Source of the DNA: Zygnema circumcarinatum
Lineage: Eukaryota; Streptophyta; Zygnematophyceae; Zygnematales; Zygnemataceae
DNA length: 64,000 nucleotides
Reading direction: 5' to 3'
NCBI GenBank assembly: GCA_037447605.1
Contig: CM074809.1
Span: 727,705-791,704, forward strand
This document shows, piece after piece, positions 12,931 to 27,482 of this stretch (positions are counted from its first letter, which is position 1; every line of letters starts with the position of its first letter). A program made the translations under genes and the position numbers. Below the pieces are notes generated by a model. The model did no database searches, had not been told where the DNA came from, and was given only the letters and a program-made list of their open reading frames with translations.

Positions 12931-13879
12931 GGGTAGTGATATTTCCACCCCTTTTTTGGATCCTAACACCCCTTCCCGGCCGGGCAGATTTCAAAAAGGA
13001 TTAAAAACGGAAAATGCTTTTTTCACACCTTTTTGGAATCGATACCCACCCTCCATCGGCAGATTATATTTTTGCGAAACAAGGAAAATGATAACCCGTC
13101 ACCCCATTTTGAATATCCCGCTTACCTGAATTTCTTTTCACGCGTGCGGTCAATCGCAGCCGTCGATTCCCTCGCAAATCGCAACACTGCAGGTCACTAT
13201 TTGATCTGCAGCCGGGCTCGGTCACAGCGAATGGCACGTGCCCACGTATCCCGCCAAAGTCGCCTCAAAAGTTGTTCCGTACAAATATCGTACGATCGCA
13301 ACTTTGAGGAACCCAAAATTTCGTACATTGAGAGCTTGGACCAATCAAACATTTCCACGTCAAAATTGTAACACGTGGCACCTGTTGATTGGCTGGGAGC
13401 TAACAATGACGAGATCTTGGGCCGATAGACGCGCGCACTCGCACGTGCGATTCGGCTTTAACGGGACTCGTGGGCGCTTTCCATTCGCTAAGATCGAGCC
13501 CGGCTGCAGATCGAACGGTGACCTGCAGTGATGCGATCTGCGAGGGAATCGACAGCTGCGATTGACACACACGTGTGAAAGGCGGACACCGGCGAACGAT
13601 CTCGTGGCGGACGGATCTTCCATTTCGAGCGGATTCGGGCTGGCAGATATTTCTTTCCCTCAAAAAAAAAATTCAGGGAGGCGGGATACAGTATTCAAAA
13701 TGCAGTGACGGGGTATCATTTTCCTTGGTTAGCAAAAATAAAATCAGCCGACGGAAGAAGGTGGGTATCGATTCCAAAAAGGCGTGAAAAAAGCATTTTC
13801 CGTTTTTAATCCCTTTTGAAATCTGCCCGGCCGGGAAGGGGTGTTTGGATCCAAAAAAGGGGTGGAAATATCACTACCC
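12931..13879. mobile_element. Foldback TIR DNA transposon, non-autonomous, 949 bp
   Basis: The element begins GGGTAGTGATATTTCC and ends with its exact reverse complement. The terminal inverted repeats run about 210 bases with high identity and a few small indels. A second inverted stretch continues inward (around 13138-13240 paired with 13480-13585), so nearly the whole element could fold into one hairpin. It is flanked by the perfect 8-bp duplication TACTTTTA. No transposase frame exists inside. An 8-bp duplication suggests hAT-like, while long arms starting GGG recall Mutator-like or Merlin-like elements; I cannot choose. It carries CCAAT and ACGTGGC motifs in its central part. Confidence 0.92.
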
Positions 13880-13887
13880 TACTTTTA
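13880..13887. repeat. Target-site duplication, right copy (TACTTTTA)
   Basis: Matches 12923-12930 exactly and abuts the last base of the element. Confidence 0.9.
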
Positions 13888-14204
13888 TTCATCTTTGTTT
13901 AAGAGGGAGCAAAGCAAAGCCAATATCCGTACTGTCCAATGGGATGTCGTTAGCAGTACTGTACTGATTCTGGAATCAAAACATGATGAGAAAGCTGAGA
14001 GGAAGTACTGCGCTGAGGTCACATGCTGAGAATGCATGCATGGCGCAAAAGGTGGTCCCTTGGGTCGCAGCCATTAGATCGCAAATATCGCCGGCCGCAT
14101 CGCGATACGTCGGCAATAACCGCCTGTATGGCCGCTTGCCGACGCCAGCCGGCTAGCTCCGCCGGCAAGTGCAGTTGCGCCGGCAAACTCCGCATGCGAC
14201 AATC

Positions 14205-14460
14205 GTTGTCAATCGTTGTCGTTGTTGTCGTTGTTGTCGTTGTCGTCTTGTCTTGTCCACGTCGGATTTGGGGTGTGTCTTGAGGCGTAAGGTCCAGCGT
14301 GTCGTGTCCACTGTCTTGAGGCGAAAGGTCCAGCGTGTCTTGTCCATTGGGATTTGGGGTGTGTCTTGAGGCGGAAGGTTCCAGCGTGTACTGTCCACGT
14401 AGGATCTGGGGTGTGCCTTGAGGCATAAGGTCCAGCGTGTCTTGCCCACGTAGGATATTA
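14205..14460. repeat. 51-bp minisatellite with a GTTGTC-rich leader
   Basis: After a short GTTGTCGTT array (about 14206-14250) come four diverged copies of a unit of about 51 bases, each ending in a variant of aggtccagcgtg and containing gatttggggtgtg; one copy is shortened to about 36 bases. Related sequence resumes after the MITE at about 14611-14700. Confidence 0.85.
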
Positions 14461-14605
14461 GGGGGTGTCAGACTTAAAAAATTTCAGTACGCGTGTTCGT
14501 AAGTTTGACATCAGAACGAGTACTCCAGTATAATCGCGATCCTCCTGCGGCGGAGTACTTTCGTAACCTTTTTTTTCGTAAGATTTTGTTAAGTCTGACA
14601 CCCCC
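14461..14605. mobile_element. Small MITE (145 bp) inserted in the minisatellite
   Basis: The ends are GGGGGTGTCAGACTTA and its exact reverse complement. TA flanks both sides, consistent with a TA target duplication and a mariner-like origin; the duplication is too short to prove this. No coding capacity. Minisatellite-like sequence continues on both sides, so the array came first. Confidence 0.8.
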
Positions 14606-14699
14606 TATTGATGTGTGTTTTGAGGCGTGCGATCCGGCGTCCATGTATGATTTGGGGTGTGGCCAGCGGCGTGTCGTCCAGAGTGACTCGTCCACATAG

Positions 14700-15209
14700 G
14701 ACTTCGGGACTTCTTCTTCTTAAGAGAAGCGATACGTGTGCTGGTATGAAACGCGAGTGCTCACATGCGATAACGTATTGTGTTGAACACACAAATGAAT
14801 TTGTTCTTGAGTACAAGTCTTGGCTTCCTTTTACACTTGCTGCTGGGAGAAGACGTTGTGACGAGTAGCCCGACTCTACTTTTGGCTGTGTCATTAATCT
14901 CTTCAAGTTAGGAATTTGATAAATGCTCCTTCACTTTGGAAAGGTAGGGGGCTTTCCGAGGTGGCATTATTGCTTCAAGACTGTGACAGCTTCTCAACAT
15001 GGCAGCAGTGAGAGGAGAGATCCTGGGCACACGCAGTCTGGAGGTGATGGAGGGTGGGGTCATCGCGCACAGAAACCCTCTCCTGCGGGAGACGCATCCA
15101 AACTGACAGGCGGAGGGAAACCTTGTTATACATATCAACATGAGCATACATGGCTGCCGCAGTTCTTCTAAGCCTTCTACCAAACAATGGTCTATGGAGA
15201 TAGCTTCCA
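14700..15209. other. 3' flank of the acyltransferase gene
   Basis: About 500 bases downstream of the stop codon at 15210-15212. Open frames on both strands show no recognisable protein. It probably holds the 3' untranslated region. Confidence 0.4.
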
Positions 15210-18200
15210 TCACAACCCACCTGCTTCGAAATCGTTTCTTGTCGGGTATTCCAACCCCTGCAACACAGCCATCCTCCGAATGTCTTCGGGGGAATAAGCC
15301 GGTAAAAACCAATAGAGAGGTTCCGTCCCAAAAACCTACACCCCCAACACCACCCGCACCCCCCCTCCTCCAAACATCAATGCAACTTGTCTGTAAGTTC
15401 TAAAAAAGTTTAACTTTTTGGTTTCAATTTTGAAGTTAGGGTGTCGGCTTCCACCTTTTTGTAGGTTTCCAGAATCAGGTTTCAGATTCTTGGTTTTTTC
15501 TGTCAATGCGATTCAAAAAACAGAAATGAAAATTCACCTGCTCAAAATTTCTTTTCCGGCCCAAGTCATAGCGCCACCTGTTGCCGGCCTTCTTTTCATA
15601 AGCCTGTCAGCCGCCTGTAGGCCGCCTGTCAGTGAAAAGCACACACTTGGCCTCACTAGACCCACACGTCAAACGTAAAACTGCCAAGAAGCCACACAAC
15701 CCAACACCCTCAAGTGCACCTTGCAATCCCACCCAGTCCCCCTCTCCCACGGCTTCTTTCCCTCCCTCCAAATCTCTGACTTCCAACACACGCACTCCGT
15801 ACTTGTCTTTCTTCTCGTTACTCACTGATACAGCCTGGAGAAGCTCTCCCACTCCCTCCAAACATGCATTTACAGCAGCTCAAAGGACTGCAACAAGCAC
15901 AATACAAACGGACAGCTGACCTCAATAGTAGTGGTGTTGTTGAGGACAAGCGAGAGGTGCATGATCAGAAACCCGCAGAGGCTTAGTGCGAATGCCAGAT
16001 TGAGCACTGAAAGTACCCATCCAACATCCCCCATTGCCGTCAACACATGCATCTTACAATGACTCTGACCCAAGCCCTAAACATGCTCCACACTGTTCAG
16101 TCTTCCCGTACCCCCTCCCACTTCTACGGCAACACCCTCCGTCCTACCTCTACCCCCTCTTGCCAAAAGCATCCTAACCCCCCTCTCTCTTACTGCAAAC
16201 TCCTTTCCATCTTACTACAACCCCATTCCTCCTACCACACACGCTCTCCTCAGAAGATTAGGTTTCTTACCAAAGCCGAGAAATGTGAGCGCAATATCCC
16301 CCGGATTGGGTGAATCGGAATCATCAACATCAAACACGGTGAAGAAGCGCGGGAAAAGCGAAAAGGCAGCCAGGATTGTAGCAAGCATCGTATAGACCTG
16401 TTCCGTGTGTCCATACACAGAAAGCGCTATTTAGGGTTTGTGGTAACAGCTCTGACGACCCAGTGAGACAGACATGAAGATAAATGAAACGTTAAAAGGA
16501 TCGGACACGAATGTCAAGATAAAGGTCACAATTAAGAGTAGGAATACGAACTAGTCGAAGTCTCACCAGGAATAAGAGAAAGAATTTGTAATTCTTTGCG
16601 CCAACGCAATTCACCACCCACACGCAATGGTGGTCCATCTTCAGCACGCATCGTCGACCTGTTCACAGCATCCGGGAAAAACCACCATTCCACAGCCAAT
16701 AATTGAGGATATACAACATGACATTACGTCAAAAAACGGGAAAATTGATGCCATCCATTTCTAACATCAGATCATTCATCCCTTTACGCCTGATAATCCC
16801 TCGCCTTGTTTCCTCCCGTATGCCTGATTAGCCACCTCATTTTTCTTCACAACAGCATGAAAAATGAGAGGTTAGGGCACATTCAGTACTCACAAACAGA
16901 GCAGTGGTGGGTCCGTGGAGGCTTGTAACTGGAGCACTTCCGACATCGACGAATTTGAATGCCTTGAAGGGCCACGGATGGGGGGGGAGCAGCAGGCTGT
17001 GCTTGTTCGGGATGTGCCTCTAAAGATTGGTCGGTTGATAGTTGCCCGGATGGGAGAGGGCTCGACCTAGATGGCCCCACTAAGGGAGTCCCTTCCTGCC
17101 CAATACGATGTTCAGCTTTCTCAATTTCACTCATATGCTGAGCCTCCATTTCGTCTTCTTCAGGATATGGGCGCCAACCAGGTGGTACACTTCCGGGGTC
17201 CGTGAACACCACAGCAAAATAGGACCACAGGAGCATTACCAGCTGCCACATACATGCAAAAAAGTTGACAATGGTGACAAAAAGTAAGTGAAGTTGAATC
17301 AGGTTCTCATGATCTGGAGCTATGCTGAAGCCGCTTATAATGTGATTAGAGATGGGAGAGGAAAAGTTGGACGAGAACTGTGGAAAAGTCCACAGTCGCT
17401 GGTCTACAAAGAGGGGTTGAGGTGAGAAATCGAACAGAAAATGACAGGGCAGACGCGAGGGAAAGCATGGGAGAAAGAAGGGAGAAAGAGACCGAGAGCA
17501 CGAATGTGATATCTTGATTTCTGGTCCAAGCAAGGGAGGTGCAGAAGTAGGAAAAGAATGGGAGAAAGCGGGGGAGAAAAGAAGACAGCAAGAAGACAGA
17601 AAGAAAGGGAGCGAGGGCAACAGAGGGAGAACGACACAATGAGAGCTTAGACTGCAGAAAGCAGTAAGAGTCTGATATACTCGTGAAGTGACTCCCTTGA
17701 AGCCATATGAGCATGTGTACTGACTGGATCCGACTGAGGCTGTAAACCTCACATGGGCTAATGCAATGTCTCTTCTCTGGACTCTTGCGATGGGGCCGAA
17801 CAAATTTTAGGTTCTTAACCTAATAGGCGCCTGCCAAAAACATGATTGCAGGACTCCAAATTCACCGAGATGAGCAACGACTGAAAACAACCCATAGTAC
17901 AAAATGCACAAATAAGTGCGAATTAACCCAGAAAAGAACCAAAGGATAAAATCTCCCATATACAATCTCACGAAAAAACTGAACGTAAGAACGGCCGTCG
18001 CTGAAGGTTTTCGTATAAACTCACCAGGGAGTGGAAAAGCAACGTCAGAAAGGCTGCGGAAATGGCTTCTCTCCCTCCAGAGAATAAGGTTGGGCCATAC
18101 CCACACACCACAACCTCATAATATGTGAGGCCCACAATTGCGAGGACTACGAGCACCATCAAGGAGCCCACAACCCTAAGTCCCGTGCACAGCCGAAAAA

Positions 18201-18213
18201 AGTTCCAAGCCAT
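15210..18213 (-). CDS. DHHC-type protein S-acyltransferase (palmitoyltransferase), 344 aa
   Basis: Transfers palmitate to cysteines of target proteins at endomembranes. Exons, 5' to 3': 18213-18025, 17242-16894, 16658-16567, 16397-16271, 16006-15921, 15603-15538, 15335-15210; lengths sum to 1,035 bases in one frame. The protein starts MAWNFFRLC, with two N-terminal membrane segments and [11 protein letters not shown] after the second. The cysteine-rich domain reads [18 protein letters not shown] then [12 protein letters not shown], so the catalytic DHHC is intact; two more membrane segments and the TTxE-like NNTTTIE motif follow. The C-terminal [15 protein letters not shown] matches the plant PAT group I recall as Arabidopsis PAT13/14. 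A proline/serine-rich insert precedes the cysteine-rich domain. The 0.8-kb first intron is low-complexity. Confidence 0.95.
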
Positions 18214-18800
18214 GACTGTCTCTCCTCCCTCCTGCTTCCCCTTTCCCTGACTACAAGGCCTGACCGTGATGTCGAGCAAGCGCAGCAAAGCCCCTCCCAC
18301 TACAACAAAGCGAGGCTCTCCCCCTCTAAGAAAACGTTTGCTGCGATTTCCAGAGTTTAAGAAGGCGGAAGAGATTCTTGCGGCCGGCATGGCTGGGAGG
18401 GAGAGGGCGGCCGAAGGTGGCCGAGCTTCCCCGCAGCCATGGCGCCGAGGTGAAGATGAGCTATCAGAGGAGCAAGTGATACATCTTCATCCTCATCCTC
18501 ATCATCATCATGTCTGATGCATGGCTCCAATGCCACTTCTATCTTTTCACACACTTCTGGACAAACAGAAACAAGTTCTTTTTTAAACTTTGAGAACGCG
18601 CCTTCCGATCTGGAGACCAAGAAGAAAGGTCATTAGGCTAGCTCTCCCTAGAAGGTGGCCCCTGCAAAGCACGAACCAATCATAGCTTGCCACCGTGGCA
18701 TAATTGCTGATATGGCAGGCACCGATTGGGTGGGGTCGAGCACAGTGCGCTCAACTGCGACGGCCGACGGCGGTTCGACTCACGGGCTCACGGCTTCGGC
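18214..18800. other. 5' flank of the acyltransferase gene
   Basis: Holds the probable promoter and 5' untranslated region of the minus-strand acyltransferase, with a CAT-triplet run at about 18480-18510. A small minus-strand frame at 18357-18620 looks like leader sequence rather than a gene. Confidence 0.4.
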
Positions 18801-18847
18801 TGTACGAATGTACGAATGTACGAATGTACGAATGTACGAATGTACGG
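18801..18847. repeat. 8-bp tandem array TGTACGAA
   Basis: Five perfect copies of an 8-base unit followed by a diverged TGTACGGA copy. It lies directly left of the 27-bp inverted repeat at 18862-18888. Confidence 0.95.
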
Positions 18848-18861
18848 ATATGAAAGGTGGC

Positions 18862-18888
18862 CATACAGGGGACCCCCATGTTATTTTC
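18862..18888. repeat. 27-bp inverted repeat, left copy
   Basis: Perfect reverse complement of 21092-21118. The pair brackets the 1.8-kb TIR element at 19241-21064. The core contains ggggaccccc. Confidence 0.9.
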
Positions 18889-18984
18889 GCCATGGTTTCG
18901 GCAAATACTGGGCGAAAATATTGCAATTTGAAAATATAGGGTCCGTGTTACCAATTGGCGAGTTATGTTAGAGTTCATGTTTAA

Positions 18985-19065
18985 TCCGCAAGTATCGTAC
19001 CGTATAATATTGTACCGTATCGTACCGCATCGCACAGTGTCGTATCGTGTCGTGCCGTATCGAAG
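18985..19065. repeat. Degenerate CGTAT/CGTAC pentamer array
   Basis: Irregular repeats of cgtac, cgtat and cgtgt with short spacers. A similar stretch lies at about 56465-56535. No gene in it. Confidence 0.7.
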
Positions 19066-19240
19066 CCAAGAAGGGGAGAGGAGCGAGCGCCTCTTACGGC
19101 GGCACGTGCGGGAAGATTCGGTGAGTTTTGCTTAAGCCCGTACAGTAACGGCTACAGTAGTACAAATAGTACGAATAGTACGGCTAACACAAAATTACCG
19201 TACAAAAAGGTGGTCGGCAAAATCGGGGCGAATTTCTTGG

Positions 19241-21064
19241 GGGTAACTCTACTGCACCCCCGCGTTTTGTCTTTCGCACCCCCGTTTTGAAAAAATTTCC
19301 TGCCCGTTTTGGTAACCCCCCAGTTTTGAATATTTCGGGAAAAAAAAAATTTCCCGCCCCTTTCTGTGAGAGGGGCAGAGGGATGAGAAGCAAATTCACC
19401 TTCCACCCTTTCTCCCTCTTCACTGTCCATGGAAACTTCCCTCCTGGTGCCCGCAGCACTCTCACTCATTTTTCACTCACGTGCATACACAACACACGAG
19501 AGGCGGAATAGAAAAACGTAGGAGAAAGCTCCCAGCCTAAAACTCCTTTATGATGACAAGCTTTCCAACTCAAGCCCCCATAAGCCTAGTCAAGCTTTCA
19601 CCACATGATCACTTCACCTTCACGTGAGGCAGCTCTCCACACACGGAGACTCCTCACAAAGGTCCACCTCCTGTTGCCAAAGCCATGCCTTCAAACTGCC
19701 ATAGCCTTGCAATGCATATCAAGAAGGTTTCTAACTTACACACCCACTCTCACTATATAGTATGGGGCTGTGACGTGACCATGTCACGTCACACGCGCCG
19801 GGACCATGCATGCAACAACCTTATTCAAACAACCTAAATAAACTACTTCGTGTCTTGCTATGCATAGTACACCCAGCCTGGCAACGTACCAACACCACCG
19901 CTCTAACCCAGATGGCCATGTACTCTACCGCCGAGCTGAACTTCCCGCCGTCACCCACAAGGACTATCTTCCGTACGCAAAGTAGGCTCCGCCGACTCCA
20001 CCGACTTCGCCGCCTTCCGTCGCCGCGTCATTCCTCGATTCCGTACTCCAGGACCGATTTCTCGGTGCGGTACCAAATGTCGGACTCCCGGCCGTACTGT
20101 CCGTACTGTCCGTACTGTCCGTACCGTTCGTACTGTCCGTACGGTCCATACTATCCGTACGGTTGCGCGGTCGGTCTCGCCGCCGCGCGCACGCTGAAGT
20201 AAGTCCGTCCCCATACATGTCACACCTAGAAGCACACCCCTAGGAACTAAGCGCCAACACAAACATGCTAATCTGAACTAACTATGTACACTAACACTTT
20301 CGTCCCCTCCGCTGCCCCCTGTTGCGAAACGCGATAAGAGTAAATGTATGATCGTTTGTTTATGTCCGCGGTTGCCTTTTAACGGTAAAGTTTATGGGTG
20401 GGTACTGGGAGGTGTCGAGTTCGGTTGTTTTCATTCCCCCTCCCTTCATTATTTTTTGGACATTCCATCCCCTCGTTTTCTCCTTTTCACTATTGACTTC
20501 CAACAATGTGCGACAAAAGAAAAGGGGATTTGCATTGGTCTCAAGATGGTGAGGCCATCAAATAAACATGGACAAAGTCAACATGGGAACCACAAGAAAT
20601 TAGTCGCAAATAAAACAAGCACAAAATAAAAAAACTAGGAACAAAAAACTAAACTAAACTAAGCTTAAGTACAAAAACGCAACCTTAAACGCAACTGCAA
20701 AGGTCACCAATGTTGAGCAACTGTTACTCTCTGCTTTCAGGTTACCCCTAATTAAGGCAAGATCTTAAATTGTGGCCTGCTTGCTTGCAATTGGAACATT
20801 TTTTCCCTTCAGCGTACTCGAAATACCTCTTGTCCCGGCTGATTGCCAAACTGCGCGCGCCAGAAGGTCGACCTCGTTCCTTCATAACCGGGTGAGGGTT
20901 TTGCAACCGCAATGGTTCGAGGGGGGGCAGCGGAGGGGACGACAGGGGCGGGAAAAAGATTTTTTCCCGAAATATTCAAAACTGGGGGGTAACCAAAACG
21001 GGCAGGCAAAATTTTCAAAACGGGGGTGCGAAAGACAAAACGCGGGGTTGCAGTAGAGTTACCC
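19241..21064. mobile_element. TIR DNA transposon, about 1.82 kb, 8-bp target duplication
   Basis: Begins GGGTAACTCTACTGCA and ends with the reverse complement apart from small differences. The arms (about 19241-19365 and 20945-21064) share blocks such as ccccgttttgaaaa, ttttggtaacccccc and gaatatttcggg. The 8 bases TTTCTTGG occur directly outside both ends (19233-19240 and 21065-21072). The interior has no transposase frame I can recognise, so it is probably non-autonomous. The interior also carries a 9-base TACTGTCCG-type array (about 20094-20165) and, at about 20543-20607, a fragment of the repeat seen at 61.57 kb. The terminus resembles that of the element at 12931. Confidence 0.85.
20094..20165. 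repeat. 9-bp array of TACTGTCCG variants
   Basis: About eight copies of a 9-base unit, the first perfect and later ones diverged, within the interior of the TIR element. Confidence 0.85.
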
Positions 21065-21091
21065 TTTCTTGGGGACGCACTGTACAAGGTG

Positions 21092-21118
21092 GAAAATAAC
21101 ATGGGGGTCCCCTGTATG
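21092..21118. repeat. 27-bp inverted repeat, right copy
   Basis: Reverse complement of 18862-18888, just outside the right target duplication of the 1.8-kb element. Confidence 0.9.
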
Positions 21119-21147
21119 GATGTACGGCTGTACGAATATAAAAGGGA

Positions 21148-21310
21148 CAATGCTACTGCAGCCCCCTATTTTGGTTATCCCACCCCCTATTTGAATTTTT
21201 TGCCCGCCCATTTTGGTTATCCCACCCCCTGTTTTGGATATTTCACCCCCTTATTTTGGATATTCCACTCCCCCTTGTTTGGATATTTCGGGAGGAGATA
21301 TCCCCTCCCC
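21148..21310. mobile_element. Solo arm related to the TIR elements
   Basis: Starts gggacaatgctactgcag and continues with repeated ccccctattttgg/tatcccacccc blocks, the same style as the left arm of the element at 19241. No matching right arm was found in the window, so this may be a truncated copy. It ends about 450 bases upstream of the beta-glucosidase TATA box. Confidence 0.6.
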
Positions 21311-21579
21311 TCCCTTGATGACCTCCAAGCGTTCAGACGCCCAGTGCGCCATTGCAAAAGCCAAAGAGCCATCCTCAACCAGCGGCGTCAATCAACAACA
21401 TTCACCACTGTCCTAGGCGTGACCTTTAAAACGAGCACGTGTGAACGCACGTCCGAATTGTCGTTGTCACTGCGTCCGCGCGGCCGGCCCCATTCCGTAC
21501 AGAACAGGCCCACGGCTGCTGCTAAAGCGCCCATGCAAACAATTTCGATGATTTGGCGCCTTTCTCCAGCGCAGTGTAG

Positions 21580-21640
21580 AGCATCCAATGAAAATTCGTC
21601 ACGTACGCAATTTTGTTCACGTGGCGGGCTGTGATTGGAC
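21580..21640. promoter_or_regulatory. CCAAT and G-box cluster of the beta-glucosidase promoter
   Basis: CCAAT at 21584-21588, CACGTGGC at 21618-21625 and ATTGG (inverted CCAAT) at 21634-21638, placed 120-175 bases upstream of the TATA box. The motifs are seen; a role as factor-binding sites is inferred. Confidence 0.5.
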
Positions 21641-21757
21641 TGGCTCGAGCAATGGGCGAGCGGCCCTTGGTGTCCACTTCCAAAACTTGAATTTTCCCGC
21701 GCGTCGCTCCTTGCAAGACAGACTTGGAGCCGCCTTTGCAGGAGGGCGAGCTTGGAG

Positions 21758-21765
21758 TATAAAAA
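21758..21765 (+). promoter_or_regulatory. TATA box of the beta-glucosidase gene
   Basis: TATAAAAA, 70 bases upstream of the start codon. Transcription would start about 30 bases downstream, leaving a short leader. Confidence 0.75.
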
Positions 21766-21835
21766 GGGCGACATTTGCTCCACACGGCAGCTCCTTTGCG
21801 TTGCTGTCTTGCCTGGAACACCCTTCAAGCCTGCC

Positions 21836-26597
<4,762 letters not shown>

Positions 26598-27482
26598 ACG
26601 GCAGCTCTGAGAATTGGTGACGAAGAACCATGCCATTCGCATGACATGAGAAATGGGTTACGGCATTTTTATTTTCTGAGTTATTTTTGTGATTTACGTG
26701 CACTTCACCCGAGACGTCAGTTGAACAAGGTAGCATAGGACTCTCATTCGATTCCCTTCCATTCTTAACACCAGTTTTGCATTATTGAGACAGCGAGGCA
26801 AGCGGCATTCAATTTTTAAGCATAGCGTGAAGACAGTTTTCACTTCATCATTTGACCCATTGCGGCAACTTTGTTCTTTGTTCAGTTATGCTATTTCTCG
26901 AAACCTGAAGAAACAGTCGATTGTGAAAGCTCATTTCAAATATGACTTCATAACTCTTGTGATCTTACTGCTGTCCTTGGAAACAGCTTACGATAGCTTT
27001 CACAACAGCTTCATATCCAGCTAGTTCAAATAAGGCCTTTTTCCCTCGCGCTCACATCGAAAACATTTCCTTCCAAATTTAGCCTCGTTTCAAACTTCTT
27101 TCCCTTCTTGAACAGCTCAACCATGCACTTCAAATCATCTGGCACATGAAACTAATGGAGAAGACCAAAAAAAATATGGCATTTCTGGGCCCCGATTACA
27201 TGAAATCGGGATCATACAGACACTCTCCAACACACTCATATTCAGATACTACAACTGCTTCTTCTATAGTCAATTTAACATATCCCATGTACGCCGCTCT
27301 CTCTCTTCACTGAAATAGCCGCTTCTATGTCCCCTACTCTACATCCTCCTCAAAGTTGAACGGAGTAACCCTAATCTTCTTCTCTTACAAATGCTGTCAT
27401 TCGACTTTTGAAGCCTCCCCGCAAACTATCTTCTGGTCTACATCCTGCGAGTTAAGGCAAAAGGTTAGTTGGCATCCACATC
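26598..27482. other. Convergent intergenic region between beta-glucosidase and SWIB genes
   Basis: The 3' ends of two convergent genes face each other here. AT-rich, with no coding sequence I can support. Confidence 0.5.

Noticed and set aside
14908-15373. Overlapping 130-residue minus frames
   Set aside because: Only 15335-15210 in one frame is the real last exon of the acyltransferase; the rest is downstream or out of frame.
16883-17803. 306-residue minus frame containing a long hydrophobic serine/leucine region
   Set aside because: Only its last third (17242-16894) is exon; the upstream part is the low-complexity first intron of the acyltransferase.
18801-18847. CRISPR-like or satellite origin for the 8-bp array
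   Set aside because: Units are contiguous without spacers, and the genome is eukaryotic.
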